Positions 52,596 through 62,500 of a stretch of DNA of 64,000 nucleotides are shown here, one piece after another. The notes below the pieces were generated by a model. That model did no database searches, was not told where the DNA came from, and saw only the letters and a program-made list of their open reading frames with translations. Each line of letters starts with the position of its first letter. Position 1 is the stretch's first letter. Both the position numbers and the translations under genes were made by a program. The stretch lies in assembly GCF_038452265.1 (NCBI RefSeq), contig NZ_CP151842.1:1736001-1800000 (forward strand), given 5' to 3'. The stretch comes from Vibrio diazotrophicus (GTDB taxonomy: Bacteria > Pseudomonadota > Gammaproteobacteria > Enterobacterales > Vibrionaceae).

Positions 52596-52690
52596 CTTTA
52601 CATCCTTAAATTTGCTTCTTTAGAGAGCAATAGTTAGCTCTCTACCGATAATGCGCTGGCAACTGAATTGCCAGCACAGACGGCATCTGG

Positions 52691-55600
52691 TTAAAACTTC
52701 AATTCAACTTGGTAACGGTAACGTTCGCGGTCAAGTTTAAATTCGTCATGCACGCTTGGTGTCCATGAATCATCGCCGCCAACACCCATGTGGAATCCAT
52801 CTATTCTCACGAACAAGTTGCCACTGTCTTTCAGCTCGTTGGTATGTTTTGCTTGAGCAATGTTGTCTTGAGCAAAACGGCTCACTGAGAAATGGAAGTC
52901 ACCTTGTACAGTAAGCTCACCAACTTGTGCTTCTTTTACATCGCAACGTAAACCGCTGTCAGATGGGAAGATGTACCCAGTGTGCATCTCGTCTTGGCTA
53001 GCTTTGTAGCGACCAATATGCGCTGAATCCAAACGGTCTGGGTAGTTCTCATGTGGACCGCGACCAAACCACTCTACCGATTGCTGTTTCTGCGGTAACG
53101 CTAATTCCATACCGACACGAGCCAATGGAGGCGCGCTTTTCGCGACGCGAGCATCAACATCTATTGATACCATTCCGTCTGCGTAAATGTGATATGTCCA
53201 TACTGTTGCCATTAATACGCCTTGCGAGTTTTTGTGTGCAAACTGAGTCACTACCTCAACTGAATTCGCTTTATCAAAAAGCTGTAACTCAACACATTCA
53301 ACATCAAGCTGATTAATGCCTGCAGCATCCCAACGAGCAGACCATGCATTTGGGTCAACGCGGTCAACTTCACTCACACCAATATCGTTATCCAACGGTG
53401 CGCGGTAGAAGTTGTCTTTTGGTCCAGAAACTAATTTCTCTTCGCCACCCACAATCCAGCTATCAATCACACCGGTTTCTTTGTTGAAGCGTATAGAAAA
53501 ATCTTCACCGCTTATCATTGAGTTATCCGCAAACATTGATGAAGTCAAAACACCTCTTGGTTTTGATTTCTTTAATGCCAGTGATGATGCAGACGGCAAT
53601 TCAAATTGATGAGTAGCCGTAGTATGACCAGCCTGTGCCCACGCTGTATCACCAATCAAACTAACCTTAAGGTTCAAATGATACGACTTACCGACTTTAA
53701 CTTCCGGTAACGCTTTAGTAAGTTGCAACTGAATAGACTGCTCAGCATCCACAACCAGCGGAATTTCACCGCTTTCAATAACTGCGCCATCCTCTGTAAT
53801 CGTCCAAGAAAGCTGTTCATTATCTGAAGAGGTAAACAAGTTCTCACTGGTCACTTTAATGATTAATGGTTCAGCACCAAGCAATTTAAATTGGTAGAAC
53901 TGCTGTGCGTATTTCGCTTCCAAAACAGTTGGATGCAAAGTGCGATCTGGGAAAATCAAACCATTGATACAGAACTGACGGTCGTTGATTTCATCGCCGA
54001 AATCGCCACCGTATGCCCAGTATTTGGTGCCGTTTTCATCGGTTTTAGTAATGCCTTGGTCAACCCAGTCCCAAATAAAACCGCCTTGCAGACGTGGATA
54101 ATCACGGAAGGCTTGCCAGTATTTGTTGAAGCTACCCAAGCTGTTACCCATAGCATGCGCGTATTCGCACAAAATCAATGGACGATGTTCACCCGGTAAA
54201 CCTAGCCATTTTTTCAATGCATATTTCGGTGTCACCGTTGGGTCGATGTGATGTACTTGGTCTTTATCGACACGAGAATACATAGGCACGATGATGTCAG
54301 TCGCTGCTGTATTTGAACCGCCACCTTCGTACTGAATCGGGCGTGATGGGTCACGCAGTTTTGTCCATTGGTACATAGCATGATGGTTGCCACCAATACC
54401 CGACTCGTTACCGAGTGACCAAATAATCACAGACGGATGGTTTTTATCGCGTTCAACCAAACGAGTAATACGGCGCATGTAGGCATTTAGCCAGGTAGTG
54501 TCATCAGAAAGGCGGCACATCGGGAACTGACCGTGTGTTTCAATATTCGCTTCATCAACCAGATACAAACCGTATTCATCACATAGCTCGTACCACAACG
54601 GATCATTTGGATAGTGAGCGGTACGAACTGCGTTGAAGTTATGCTGCTTAAGCAGTTTGATGTCTTGCAGCATAGTTTCGCGGCTCATGGTATGACCGGT
54701 TTCTGGATGATGCTCATGGCGGTTAGCACCTCGAACCAGAATCGCTTTGCCATTGACCTTAAGCAGACCATCGGTGATTTCTACACTACGGAAACCTACA
54801 TTGTAGGCTTCGCAATCAAGTCGCTCGTCACCATTAAATAAAGTGACAACGCAACGATATAAGTAAGGCGATTCTGCGCTCCACTTATGCGGGTTCTCAA
54901 CGTGGATGTTGTGCTCTGCGCGCTCTAGCCAAGGGCCTTTTTCATCAATGATGCGTTGCCCACAGCTTGAAGACTTCACGCCAAACACTGAGTTGCCTTG
55001 CGCATCAAATAGCTCAACCTCAACACGGTTCGCTGCATTTTTCTCGCTAATGCTGGTTGTTACATTCAACCAACCATCGCGGTAACACGCATCCAGTGGC
55101 GTTAAGATTTGTACATCCTGAATAGAGATTTGTGGTTTAGCTAATAATGTGACATTGCGGAATATGCCGCTTAACCACCACATGTCTTGGTCTTCCAGAT
55201 AAGAACCGTCAGACCAACGAATCACCATAGCTGAAAGCTGGTTCTCTCCTTCCACTAAGAAGTCCGTCAAATCGAATTCAGCGGCTAGGCGGCTATCTTG
55301 TGAGTACCCTACCCATTTGCCATTGCACCAAAAATGAAATGCAGAGTTCACACCATCAAACGTAATGGTTTGACGCTTACCTGCGAAGTGTTTTGGCACG
55401 TTAAAGTTTAGGCGATACAAACCCGTTGGGTTTTCCTCTGGTACATAAGGAGGTGTATCCGCAAACGGATACTTCACATTGGTGTAAATCGGTTTGTCGA
55501 AACCTTGTAACTGCCAGTTGCTAGGTACTGCAATTGTGCCCCACGCGGAATCATCGAAATCCGATTCAACCGACGCCGCTAATACGCTTTCAGGGCGGGC

Positions 55601-55780
55601 AAACAGCTTGAATTTCCACTCACCGTTCAGTGATAGCTCATTCTCAGACTCTTGCTTTGTTAATGCGGCTTCTTTATTTGCGTAAGCTTTAAGCGGCGCG
55701 TGAGCAGCAAGCACATTGTGATGTGTTACATGCTGATTTTCCCATTCGCGAGCACTGATAATTTGTTCAAATGTTCTCAT
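52691..55780 (-). CDS. lacZ: Beta-galactosidase, GH2, LacZ type
   Basis: 1029 residues, matching E. coli LacZ length. Domain order: sugar-binding jelly roll (WQLQGFDKPIYTNVKYPF, WVGYSQDSRLAAEFDL), immunoglobulin-like domain, TIM barrel with the acid/base Glu in IIWSLGNESGIGGNHH and the nucleophile Glu in LILCEYAHAMGNS, then the beta-sandwich domain 5 (WFGRGPHENYPDRLDSAHIGRY). It hydrolyses lactose or related galactosides in the cytoplasm. It is followed by lacK and preceded by the two permease genes. Confidence 0.97.
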   Translation of the reverse strand: MRTFEQIISAREWENQHVTHHNVLAAHAPLKAYANKEAALTKQESENELSLNGEWKFKLFARPESVLAASVESDFDDSAWGTIAVPSNWQLQGFDKPIYTNVKYPFADTPPYVPEENPTGLYRLNFNVPKHFAGKRQTITFDGVNSAFHFWCNGKWVGYSQDSRLAAEFDLTDFLVEGENQLSAMVIRWSDGSYLEDQDMWWLSGIFRNVTLLAKPQISIQDVQILTPLDACYRDGWLNVTTSISEKNAANRVEVELFDAQGNSVFGVKSSSCGQRIIDEKGPWLERAEHNIHVENPHKWSAESPYLYRCVVTLFNGDERLDCEAYNVGFRSVEITDGLLKVNGKAILVRGANRHEHHPETGHTMSRETMLQDIKLLKQHNFNAVRTAHYPNDPLWYELCDEYGLYLVDEANIETHGQFPMCRLSDDTTWLNAYMRRITRLVERDKNHPSVIIWSLGNESGIGGNHHAMYQWTKLRDPSRPIQYEGGGSNTAATDIIVPMYSRVDKDQVHHIDPTVTPKYALKKWLGLPGEHRPLILCEYAHAMGNSLGSFNKYWQAFRDYPRLQGGFIWDWVDQGITKTDENGTKYWAYGGDFGDEINDRQFCINGLIFPDRTLHPTVLEAKYAQQFYQFKLLGAEPLIIKVTSENLFTSSDNEQLSWTITEDGAVIESGEIPLVVDAEQSIQLQLTKALPEVKVGKSYHLNLKVSLIGDTAWAQAGHTTATHQFELPSASSLALKKSKPRGVLTSSMFADNSMISGEDFSIRFNKETGVIDSWIVGGEEKLVSGPKDNFYRAPLDNDIGVSEVDRVDPNAWSARWDAAGINQLDVECVELQLFDKANSVEVVTQFAHKNSQGVLMATVWTYHIYADGMVSIDVDARVAKSAPPLARVGMELALPQKQQSVEWFGRGPHENYPDRLDSAHIGRYKASQDEMHTGYIFPSDSGLRCDVKEAQVGELTVQGDFHFSVSRFAQDNIAQAKHTNELKDSGNLFVRIDGFHMGVGGDDSWTPSVHDEFKLDRERYRYQVELKF

Positions 55781-55796
55781 TTTTATTATTCCAGAC

Positions 55797-56609
55797 TTAT
55801 TTCACCGAACCTGTCATACCTGCAACGAATTGCTTCTGCATTGCGAAAAACACAGCCAGAGTCGGAAGCGTCGCAATAACAGTTCCCACCATGATGATTC
55901 CGAAATCAGGGAAATAGGCAGACGATAAAGATGATAAAACGAGGTTAATTGTTTTTAGTTCGGCAGATTGCAGCACGATCAAAGGCCACAAGAACGCATT
56001 CCAAGATGTCATGAACACAATGATAAACGCGGCGGCATAAGTGGTTTTCATCACTGGGATGTAAACAAACAGGTAGATTTTCCAATCTTTCACACCATCC
56101 ACACGGGCTGCATCAATCAGCTCATGCGGAAATGCTTTGGTGCATTGGCGGAAGTAGAAAACGATAAATACTGATGCGATGGTTGGCAACATGACTGCGG
56201 CATGGGTATCTAACAGTTGAGCTTTCGCCATTAAAGTAAATAGCGGAATCATCAACGCGGCAAACGGTATCATCATGGTCAGCAGTAATGCGCCGTATAC
56301 ACGGTCGCGCACTTTACTTTTGTACACTTCGAAACCGTACCCTGCCATTGAAGAAATCAATAGCGTCACCAAGGTACTGATAATAGCGATTTTGCTGGTG
56401 TTCCAGAAGATAAGTCCCAGATCCACCTGCTCGCTCAAACGACTGATGTTGGCGAACAACTGGTCACCAAAGCTGAACTTGCCTTTGTTAATATCTGTTG
56501 CGGTATTGGTACTTGATACCACCATCCAGTAGAAAGGAAATAGCGATATCAAGGAAAACACGCTTAGGAATAGATACATCAATGCGCGGTTAAGTTTGTT
56601 CTTATCCAT
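55797..56609 (-). CDS. Sugar ABC transporter permease (LacG/MalG type)
   Basis: 270 residues, six predicted membrane segments. The EAA loop is visible as ELIDAARVDGVKDWKIYLFVYIPVMKTTYAAAFI. The N-terminus (LYLFLSVFSLISLFPFYWMVVSST) is typical of CUT1-family MalG permeases. It starts 2 bp after lacF and 16 bp before lacZ. Confidence 0.93.
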   Translation of the reverse strand: MDKNKLNRALMYLFLSVFSLISLFPFYWMVVSSTNTATDINKGKFSFGDQLFANISRLSEQVDLGLIFWNTSKIAIISTLVTLLISSMAGYGFEVYKSKVRDRVYGALLLTMMIPFAALMIPLFTLMAKAQLLDTHAAVMLPTIASVFIVFYFRQCTKAFPHELIDAARVDGVKDWKIYLFVYIPVMKTTYAAAFIIVFMTSWNAFLWPLIVLQSAELKTINLVLSSLSSAYFPDFGIIMVGTVIATLPTLAVFFAMQKQFVAGMTGSVK

Positions 56610-56611
56610 CT

Positions 56612-57526
56612 TTATTTATCCTTAGCGATCTTAAATTGCATAATCGCAAGCACTGCAGCAAAGAATACGATGACGTATGACACTGTCGCGGCATAACCGA
56701 AGTTTGGCACGAACTTAAACGATAAGTTGTAGATGTACATCGAAAGCGTCATGGTCTCATTCGCTGGACCACCAGCAGTAATGTTGACCACTTCATCAAA
56801 CAGTTGCAGCGTACCAATCGTCGACATCACTGTAGTAAACAGAATCACGGGCTTAAGTAATGGCACAGTAATAAAGAAGAATTGCTTAGTTGGGCTAACC
56901 CCTTCCATACGCGCGGCTTCGTAGATGGACTTATCAATATTTTGCATCGCAGACAGGAAGAAAATCATGTTGTAACCCGTCCAGCGCCAAGTAATCGCAA
57001 TAATAATCGTCACTTTTGCCCAGAAAGGATCAGACAACCAAGGGATTGGCTCACTGACAATGTGAGTCCACATCAAAAATGAGTTAATGATCCCTTCGTA
57101 CGAAAACATACTCTTAAACAGAATCGAGTACGCCACTAGTGACGTAACACAAGGTAAGAAAATCGCAAGCCTAAACAAACTACGGAACTTCAGATTCGGA
57201 GCATTCAGGCATGAAGAAAGAATCAGTGAAAGCATAATCATCACTGGCACCTGAACCACGAGGAAAATGAAGGTGTTCTTCAGTGATTTAAGGAAAAATG
57301 GGTCGTTGAACAGACGCAGTACATTGTCAAAACCAACAAACTGCATCATAACGCCGCGTCCGGAATGCATCGACATCCAGAGTGAGCTCAAAATCGGGTA
57401 AATCATAAAGAGGCTGACGAGAACGACAGCAGGAAGAACAAACGACCAACCGTTAATATCGTAAAAGCGGTGAAAGCTTTTTTTGCTCTTTTTCTGTTTT
57501 TTACTGATGGCAGTAGAAGTATCCAT
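56612..57526 (-). CDS. Sugar ABC transporter permease (LacF/MalF type)
   Basis: 304 residues from the ATG at 57526; a longer frame from a GTG at 57568 runs into the intercistronic hairpin and is not used. Six membrane helices, with SIYEAARMEGVSPTKQFFFITVPLLKPVILFTTV as the EAA loop. Pairs with LacG in the membrane channel. The N-terminus (AISKKQKKSKKSFHRFYDI) is cytoplasmic and basic. Confidence 0.93.
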   Translation of the reverse strand: MDTSTAISKKQKKSKKSFHRFYDINGWSFVLPAVVLVSLFMIYPILSSLWMSMHSGRGVMMQFVGFDNVLRLFNDPFFLKSLKNTFIFLVVQVPVMIMLSLILSSCLNAPNLKFRSLFRLAIFLPCVTSLVAYSILFKSMFSYEGIINSFLMWTHIVSEPIPWLSDPFWAKVTIIIAITWRWTGYNMIFFLSAMQNIDKSIYEAARMEGVSPTKQFFFITVPLLKPVILFTTVMSTIGTLQLFDEVVNITAGGPANETMTLSMYIYNLSFKFVPNFGYAATVSYVIVFFAAVLAIMQFKIAKDK

Positions 57527-57559
57527 AAGACAAACCAAGAAAGCATTGAAAACAAGGCA

Positions 57560-57585
57560 CTTAGGCACCTAAAAAGGTGCCTAAG
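57560..57585 (-). promoter_or_regulatory. Intercistronic hairpin between lacE and lacF
   Basis: CTTAGGCACCT-4 bp-AGGTGCCTAAG, a perfect 11 bp stem just after the binding-protein gene. As after malE and similar genes, it probably stabilises the upstream transcript or attenuates the rest, so that binding protein exceeds permeases. Confidence 0.7.
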
Positions 57586-57593
57586 GAAGACAA

Positions 57594-58853
57594 TTAACGT
57601 AGTTGGAACTCAAGTTGTTGTTGAACATCGCCCAACACTTTCTCGATAGGAGCACCCTGAACAATCGCAGGTAGCATAGAGCTTAACGCTGCATCAACCT
57701 CATAGGTGTAGATGCCGTAGTTCACTTCTGGGATCTGACCTAGCCAATCCGTGAAGTTCGCGTAAATTTTCTGACCACCAAAGAACTCATTGCTGTACTG
57801 ATAAGCCGCTGACTGTCCAGAAGGCATATATGAACCAACGGCGCCACGCTCTTTAAGAATGGTTTCATAGAAAGGAACATTAGAGCCAAAGGTTGCGTTA
57901 AGGAACTTAATCGCTTCTTGCTTCTCTTTCGAAGAGTTTAGTACGTACCAGCTTGAACCACCTAAGTTCGATGCGTTTACCGCGCCAGCTTTTTGCAGAC
58001 GAGGTGTCGCTGTCACAGCCCACTCACCCGCTTGGTCTTTACCTGCTTCAACCGATGGCGTAATCCAAACACCGGTAACAATAGAAGCCACTTGACCACG
58101 GTTTAACGAACCTACCCACTCAGACCAACCAATTGTTGGGCGAGAGACTTCTGGGCTCATCAACTCTTTAAATACATTTAGTGCTTCTTTTAGTGATTCG
58201 TTAGTAGTGATATTTAGCGAACCGTCTTTGTTGAAGTACCACTCACCACCAGACTGCATCATCACGCGCACTAGGCCAAGATCATCCGGGTTCATGCCCA
58301 GCATGGCAACGCCCGTTTTTGCTTTCACTTGCTTACCAATTTCGATGAAACGTTCCCAAGTAATGTTCTCTAGATCTTTCGCCGTAAAGCCTGCTTTCTC
58401 AAGCAAGTCTGTACGGTAGTACATACCAGTAACACCAGTGTCGAATGGTAAGCCGTATACTTCACCGTTCAGCGTCATAAGGTTTACTTTGTATGGTGCG
58501 AAGTTTTTGTAATCAACGTCTTTTGTCATCGGTGCAAAAGCACCTGGGTATGACTGAAGGTATTTTTGAGCGTTGTAATCTTCAATAAGAACCACGTCAG
58601 GAAGTGATGACGTAACGCCTGATGCAAGCATAGTGTGCAGTTTTTGCTCGAGGTCAGCCTTAGCAAAGTCCACCACATTGAACGTGGTTTCTGGGTGGTC
58701 TTTCATATAAACCTTCGCTGCTTCTTCCATAATCGCAACGTTAAAGTTTGGATCCCAAGCCCACACGGTAATTTCGTCGGCAAGTGCTGCATTACTGAAA
58801 CACGCCAAACCAATCGAGGTTGCAAGCATATTTTTAAGCATTTTCTTATTCAT
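57594..58853 (-). CDS. Extracellular sugar-binding protein (LacE/MalE type)
   Basis: 419 residues from the ATG at 58853; the frame continues upstream but the signal peptide requires this start. Signal peptide MLKNMLATSIGLACFSNAALA with cleavage after about residue 24, then ITVWAWDPNFNVAIMEEAAKVY, GLPFDTGVTGMYYRTDLLEKAG and a long C-terminal lobe, the family 1 (CUT1) binding-protein pattern. First gene of the lac operon. Confidence 0.93.
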   Translation of the reverse strand: MNKKMLKNMLATSIGLACFSNAALADEITVWAWDPNFNVAIMEEAAKVYMKDHPETTFNVVDFAKADLEQKLHTMLASGVTSSLPDVVLIEDYNAQKYLQSYPGAFAPMTKDVDYKNFAPYKVNLMTLNGEVYGLPFDTGVTGMYYRTDLLEKAGFTAKDLENITWERFIEIGKQVKAKTGVAMLGMNPDDLGLVRVMMQSGGEWYFNKDGSLNITTNESLKEALNVFKELMSPEVSRPTIGWSEWVGSLNRGQVASIVTGVWITPSVEAGKDQAGEWAVTATPRLQKAGAVNASNLGGSSWYVLNSSKEKQEAIKFLNATFGSNVPFYETILKERGAVGSYMPSGQSAAYQYSNEFFGGQKIYANFTDWLGQIPEVNYGIYTYEVDAALSSMLPAIVQGAPIEKVLGDVQQQLEFQLR

Positions 58854-59341
58854 AATCACATTCTCTTTTTTATGAGTAGGGTGCCATATCACTTCAACCA
58901 ACCACTGATTTGCACGATGAAAACATTCCGTGTTCATCATTCATTAAAGCAATATGGAAACGTTTACAATTCAGGTTAACATTCACCATCATGAATAAGT
59001 AAGATCTAACCCTCATTTTCGTGATCGTCTAAGCATTAATTTCTAACACCGCAGCCACTCTGAGGCTTTCAACTTTACATTTCGCGCATTTACAGAAACG
59101 ACAACCAACACGAGAACACAAGACAAGTGTATGTATTTATTACAAATATAAAACAGAAAGCAGCTAATTATTAGACGTTAATCCTAAAGCCACCTTAATC
59201 TAGGTGGCTTCGGCGTTAAGTATCTGAAAGGTTAAAAAACGGAGGGTATAAAATGAACAAATTGAAAATAAAAACACTGTAAACGCATCCAATCTCTCAT
59301 ATGAAAAAGAGAATTTTTATTAAATCAGTGGTATAGCACTA
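58854..59341. other. Regulatory region upstream of the lac operon
   Basis: 488 bp, AT-rich in the right half. It holds a LacI-family-type operator at 58955-58968. No LacI gene is present within the window. Otherwise nothing recognisable. Confidence 0.5.
58955..58968. promoter_or_regulatory. LacI/GalR-family-type operator
   Basis: TGGAAACGTTTACA, a near palindrome with the central A-A-A-C-G-T-T-T that LacI-family repressors recognise. It lies 102 bp upstream of the lacE-type start. Confidence 0.6.
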
Positions 59342-59965
59342 TTAAATCAATGGAATACCAATTGCTTTTACAGAGAAAAAGACTTTGCCAGCAAACTTGC
59401 TGATTTGAATATGAGTAATGCTCTGATTATCGATAGAGAGAGAGGTGTATAGCAGAGGATTTTGCCAGTCAACCCCAAGCACATGAGCAAGAATGAAGCG
59501 AATAGGACCACCGTGAGAGACGATCAGCGTATCTTGCTCGCAATGCTGAACAATCTGTTCCCAAGCTTCGGTGACACGCTCATACCCCACTTGCAATGGC
59601 TCCGCGTTAGGTAAAGTGTTTTGCGCAGGATTCGCCCAGAACTGCTCTAGCTTTTTCCACTCATGAGTTAAGTCATCGAAAGGTACGCCATCAAAATCAC
59701 CAAAGCTCTGCTCTTTTAAACGTGGTTCGATCACCAGCTTAAGTGTCGGATTAAGTCCTGTGACGAGCTCTGCCACTCTTTGACATCGAATCAAAGGCGA
59801 AGCATAAACTTTGCTAAACGAATATTGTTCTAAAACACGATGAGCGATAGCGTTCTGAATTGATTCATCAACTACCACATCTTTATGACCATTCAGCGCG
59901 GATTTGCCTTTGGTTTTCCCATGCCTCAAGAGGTAAAGGTTAAACTGGTTTTGGCTTAAACTCAT
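59342..59965 (-). CDS. cobC: Alpha-ribazole phosphatase family (histidine phosphatase)
   Basis: 207 residues. Phosphoglycerate-mutase-like motif LYLLRHGKTKGKS, RCQRVAELV, the acid region EPRLKEQSFGDFDGVPFDDL and VSHGGPIRFILAH, giving the His-Arg-Glu-His set. It removes phosphate from alpha-ribazole-5-phosphate or cobalamin-5-phosphate. Its ATG overlaps the cobU stop (TAATG), so it is coupled; this linkage supports the CobC assignment over a general phosphatase. Confidence 0.86.
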   Translation of the reverse strand: MSLSQNQFNLYLLRHGKTKGKSALNGHKDVVVDESIQNAIAHRVLEQYSFSKVYASPLIRCQRVAELVTGLNPTLKLVIEPRLKEQSFGDFDGVPFDDLTHEWKKLEQFWANPAQNTLPNAEPLQVGYERVTEAWEQIVQHCEQDTLIVSHGGPIRFILAHVLGVDWQNPLLYTSLSIDNQSITHIQISKFAGKVFFSVKAIGIPLI

Positions 59966-60519
59966 TATTCCCCCTTCAGAGTCATTGGCATTCCTGCGAC
60001 GACAAAATCGACTTTCTCAGCGATTTTTGCCACCGCTTGATTCATCCATCCGCTATGGTCGACATACAATCTGGTTAATGTGCCCATAGGTACAACGCCC
60101 AACCCTACTTCCGTTGAAACACAAAGTATAGTGGCTTGAGTTTCGGCCAACGCGTGAGTGAGTTCATTCAATTTCAGCTTTATTTGTTCACTGTTCGCGT
60201 TATCCCCTAAATAGTGAATCACATTGTTCAGCCAAACCGTCAGACAATCTACCAGCACCACATCGTGCGCTTCAAACTTGGACAGCAATTGTGCTAACTC
60301 TACAGGGCATTCATGATTGTTCCACATTTCATCTCTGCGAGATTGATGTAATGAAATACGCTCTTTCATTTCTTGGTCGAAAGGCTCGGTGGTTGCAACA
60401 TAGTGGAGTTGTGTTTGAGGGTGGCTGCGTTTGCCTTCTTCTAACAATCTTATTGCTTGCTGCTCTGCATAAGCCGATTTCCCACTGCGAGCGCCCCCTA
60501 AATACAACCTTACTGCCAT
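59965..60519 (-). CDS. cobU: Adenosylcobinamide kinase/guanylyltransferase
   Basis: 184 residues. P-loop GGARSGKSAYAE at residues 8-19, Walker B-like VVLVDCLTVWLNNVI and the family motif STEVGLGVVP. The His that receives GMP is in the KERISLHQSRR segment. It phosphorylates adenosylcobinamide and then guanylylates it. Overlaps cobC by one base. cobS and cobT are not in the window. Confidence 0.94.
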   Translation of the reverse strand: MAVRLYLGGARSGKSAYAEQQAIRLLEEGKRSHPQTQLHYVATTEPFDQEMKERISLHQSRRDEMWNNHECPVELAQLLSKFEAHDVVLVDCLTVWLNNVIHYLGDNANSEQIKLKLNELTHALAETQATILCVSTEVGLGVVPMGTLTRLYVDHSGWMNQAVAKIAEKVDFVVAGMPMTLKGE

Positions 60520-60829
60520 GTTGTGTTCTCCACTATTTCTGATTCGATGAATTAAGCCACATATTTGCTATGAAGCACAGTGAGTTATCGCACTTTATAA
60601 CGAATTGATTTGCCAGCCCCTTCACACCATCTTCTCACTTATCAACCGTGAACTTTATGAACAAAATCGACACAATAGACAATATTATTTTTATCTCGTC
60701 TTTACAGACTTATCGTTAACACACTCATAACATTTCACTACCCGTTAAGCACTTTATGCCCTATATGCGGGAAACATAACTATAAGCGTCATTCTGACTG
60801 GATGATGCGGAAACATAAGGAACGTGAAA
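60520..60829. other. Promoter region between cobU and tctC
   Basis: 310 bp, divergent. AT-rich, with no clear operator; the last 13 bp carry AAGG, the ribosome site of tctC. No ORF. Confidence 0.5.
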
Positions 60830-61801
60830 ATGTTAAAACATATCAAACCAACCCTTACTGCGTCGCTTCTTGCGGCTATGTTCTCACTACCTAGCATGGC
60901 AGCAGAGCTAGAGAAAATTCACTTTTTAATTCCTGGTGGCGCTGGCGGTGGTTGGGATATGACGGCTCGTGGTACTGGTGACGTATTAATGAAAACTCAC
61001 CTAATCGAAAGTGTTTCTTACCAAAACCTTTCTGGTGGCGGCGGTGGTAAAGCTATTGCGCACCTTATTGAAACTGCCGATCGTCAAGAAGACACCTTGA
61101 TGGTGAACTCTACTCCTATCGTTGTTCGCTCCCTTTCTGGTGTATTCCCTCAATCATTTCGTGATTTAACACCCGTTGCAGCAACAGTAGCGGATTACGG
61201 CGCACTGGTTGTATCTGGAGATTCCAAATACAACTCTTGGGAAGACGTCGTTGCTGATTTCAAAAACGACCCTAAAAACGTGAAAATCGCTGGCGGCTCA
61301 GCACGTGGCAGTATGGACCACTTGGTTGCAGCGGCGGCGTTTAAAGGTCAAGGCCTAGACCCGAAAGCAGTACGTTATGTAGCGTATGATGCTGGCGGTA
61401 AAGCTATGGCAGCACTGCTTTCTGGTGAAACTCAACTGCTATCTACTGGTTTAGGTGAAGTGCTGGAGATGTCTCGCAATGGTCAGGTAAAAGTTCTGGC
61501 TATTACTGCACCTAAACGCCTTGAGTCGGCGCCTGATATTCCAACTCTGGGTGACTACAATAACCCAACCGTATTTGCTAACTGGCGTGGTTTCTTCGCA
61601 GCTCCGGGTGTAAGCCAAGAGAAAGTAGATGAATGGAATGCGGCACTAAGCAAAATGTACACTACGGACGAGTGGAAAGTGGTTCGTGACCGTAACGGGT
61701 GGATCGACACTTACAAAGCGGATAAAGAGTTCTTTGCATTCTTGGAAGATCAAGAAAAGCAAATGGGTGACCTAATGCGCGAACTCGGCTTCCTGAAATA
61801 A
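60830..61801 (+). CDS. tctC: Tripartite tricarboxylate transporter binding protein
   Basis: 323 residues from the ATG at 60830, 9 bp after AAGG; a GTG at 60824 is too close. Signal peptide with cleavage near PSMAAE (residue 24), then HFLIPGGAGGGWDMTARGTGDVL, NLSGGGGGKAIAHLI and GSARGSMDHLVAAAAFKGQ, the TctC/Bug family pattern. It binds a tricarboxylate or related carboxylic acid in the periplasm. Confidence 0.93.
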   Translation: MLKHIKPTLTASLLAAMFSLPSMAAELEKIHFLIPGGAGGGWDMTARGTGDVLMKTHLIESVSYQNLSGGGGGKAIAHLIETADRQEDTLMVNSTPIVVRSLSGVFPQSFRDLTPVAATVADYGALVVSGDSKYNSWEDVVADFKNDPKNVKIAGGSARGSMDHLVAAAAFKGQGLDPKAVRYVAYDAGGKAMAALLSGETQLLSTGLGEVLEMSRNGQVKVLAITAPKRLESAPDIPTLGDYNNPTVFANWRGFFAAPGVSQEKVDEWNAALSKMYTTDEWKVVRDRNGWIDTYKADKEFFAFLEDQEKQMGDLMRELGFLK

Positions 61802-61809
61802 TCTCTCCC

Positions 61810-61834
61810 TTGGGGCAACTCATCCTTGCCCCAA
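61810..61834 (+). terminator. Hairpin between tctC and tctB
   Basis: TTGGGGCAA (61810-61818) pairs with TTGCCCCAA (61826-61834) and is followed by ATTTTCC. Probably a partial terminator that gives more TctC than TctBA. Confidence 0.7.
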
Positions 61835-61993
61835 ATTTTCCCCGTAATTGAGTGTGCTTATAACTCCTTTGTTTATTGGTTGGAAATTCGACTAGCAGCG
61901 AATGACTTACTTTTGGTTAATGATGTTCATTACCTTGCTCAATTACGGTTCTTTTTTCCTAGATTAACTACTACGTAAAACATGGAGTTGGAT

Positions 61994-62491
61994 ATGTCGG
62001 AGTCGCCAACGAATTTATTCAGCAAAGAGAACTTATTGTGCCGCGATCGAGTAGGCGCGATGGTTTTTCTGGTGCTGTGCCTTTGTTATGGGTATCAAAC
62101 CTCTCAGATCCCTATGTTTCCCGGCGATGAATATGAACCCTTCAACGCCAGAACCCTACCAACAATCCTGACCTATATCGGTGTTGGATTATCGCTTCTT
62201 CTGCTGATAGCGGGCCAACCTGACAAGAAAAGCGGCGCGGTATTGGATTTCAACTGGAAACTTCTGATTGGCTTTCTAGTGCTAATGACGCTTTACGGCG
62301 TTGGTTTAACCTATTTAGGCTTTGTGCTGGCAACAGGATTGTTCCTTTTGGCCGGTTTCTACTTACTGGGCGAGCGTCGTAAGTCTGTGCTGTTTGGCGC
62401 ATCGTTCCCGTTTGTTGTCGCTTTCTATTTGTTATTAACCAAAGGGCTGGATGTTTATCTAGAGCCCGGTCTTATTTTCACGATTTGGTAG
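61994..62491 (+). CDS. tctB: Tripartite tricarboxylate transporter small membrane subunit
   Basis: 165 residues from the ATG at 61994, 6 bp after GGAG; an upstream ATG at 61982 has no ribosome site. Four membrane segments (about residues 17-32, 53-69, 80-110 and 125-145) with a loop YEPFNARTLPTILTYIG typical of TctB. It starts 157 bp after the hairpin and 9 bp before tctA. Confidence 0.93.
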   Translation: MSESPTNLFSKENLLCRDRVGAMVFLVLCLCYGYQTSQIPMFPGDEYEPFNARTLPTILTYIGVGLSLLLLIAGQPDKKSGAVLDFNWKLLIGFLVLMTLYGVGLTYLGFVLATGLFLLAGFYLLGERRKSVLFGASFPFVVAFYLLLTKGLDVYLEPGLIFTIW

Positions 62492-62500
62492 GAACGGATT

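Noticed and set aside
53053..54841. Several + strand frames inside lacZ
   Set aside because: Antisense shadows of the GH2 gene, no ribosome sites.
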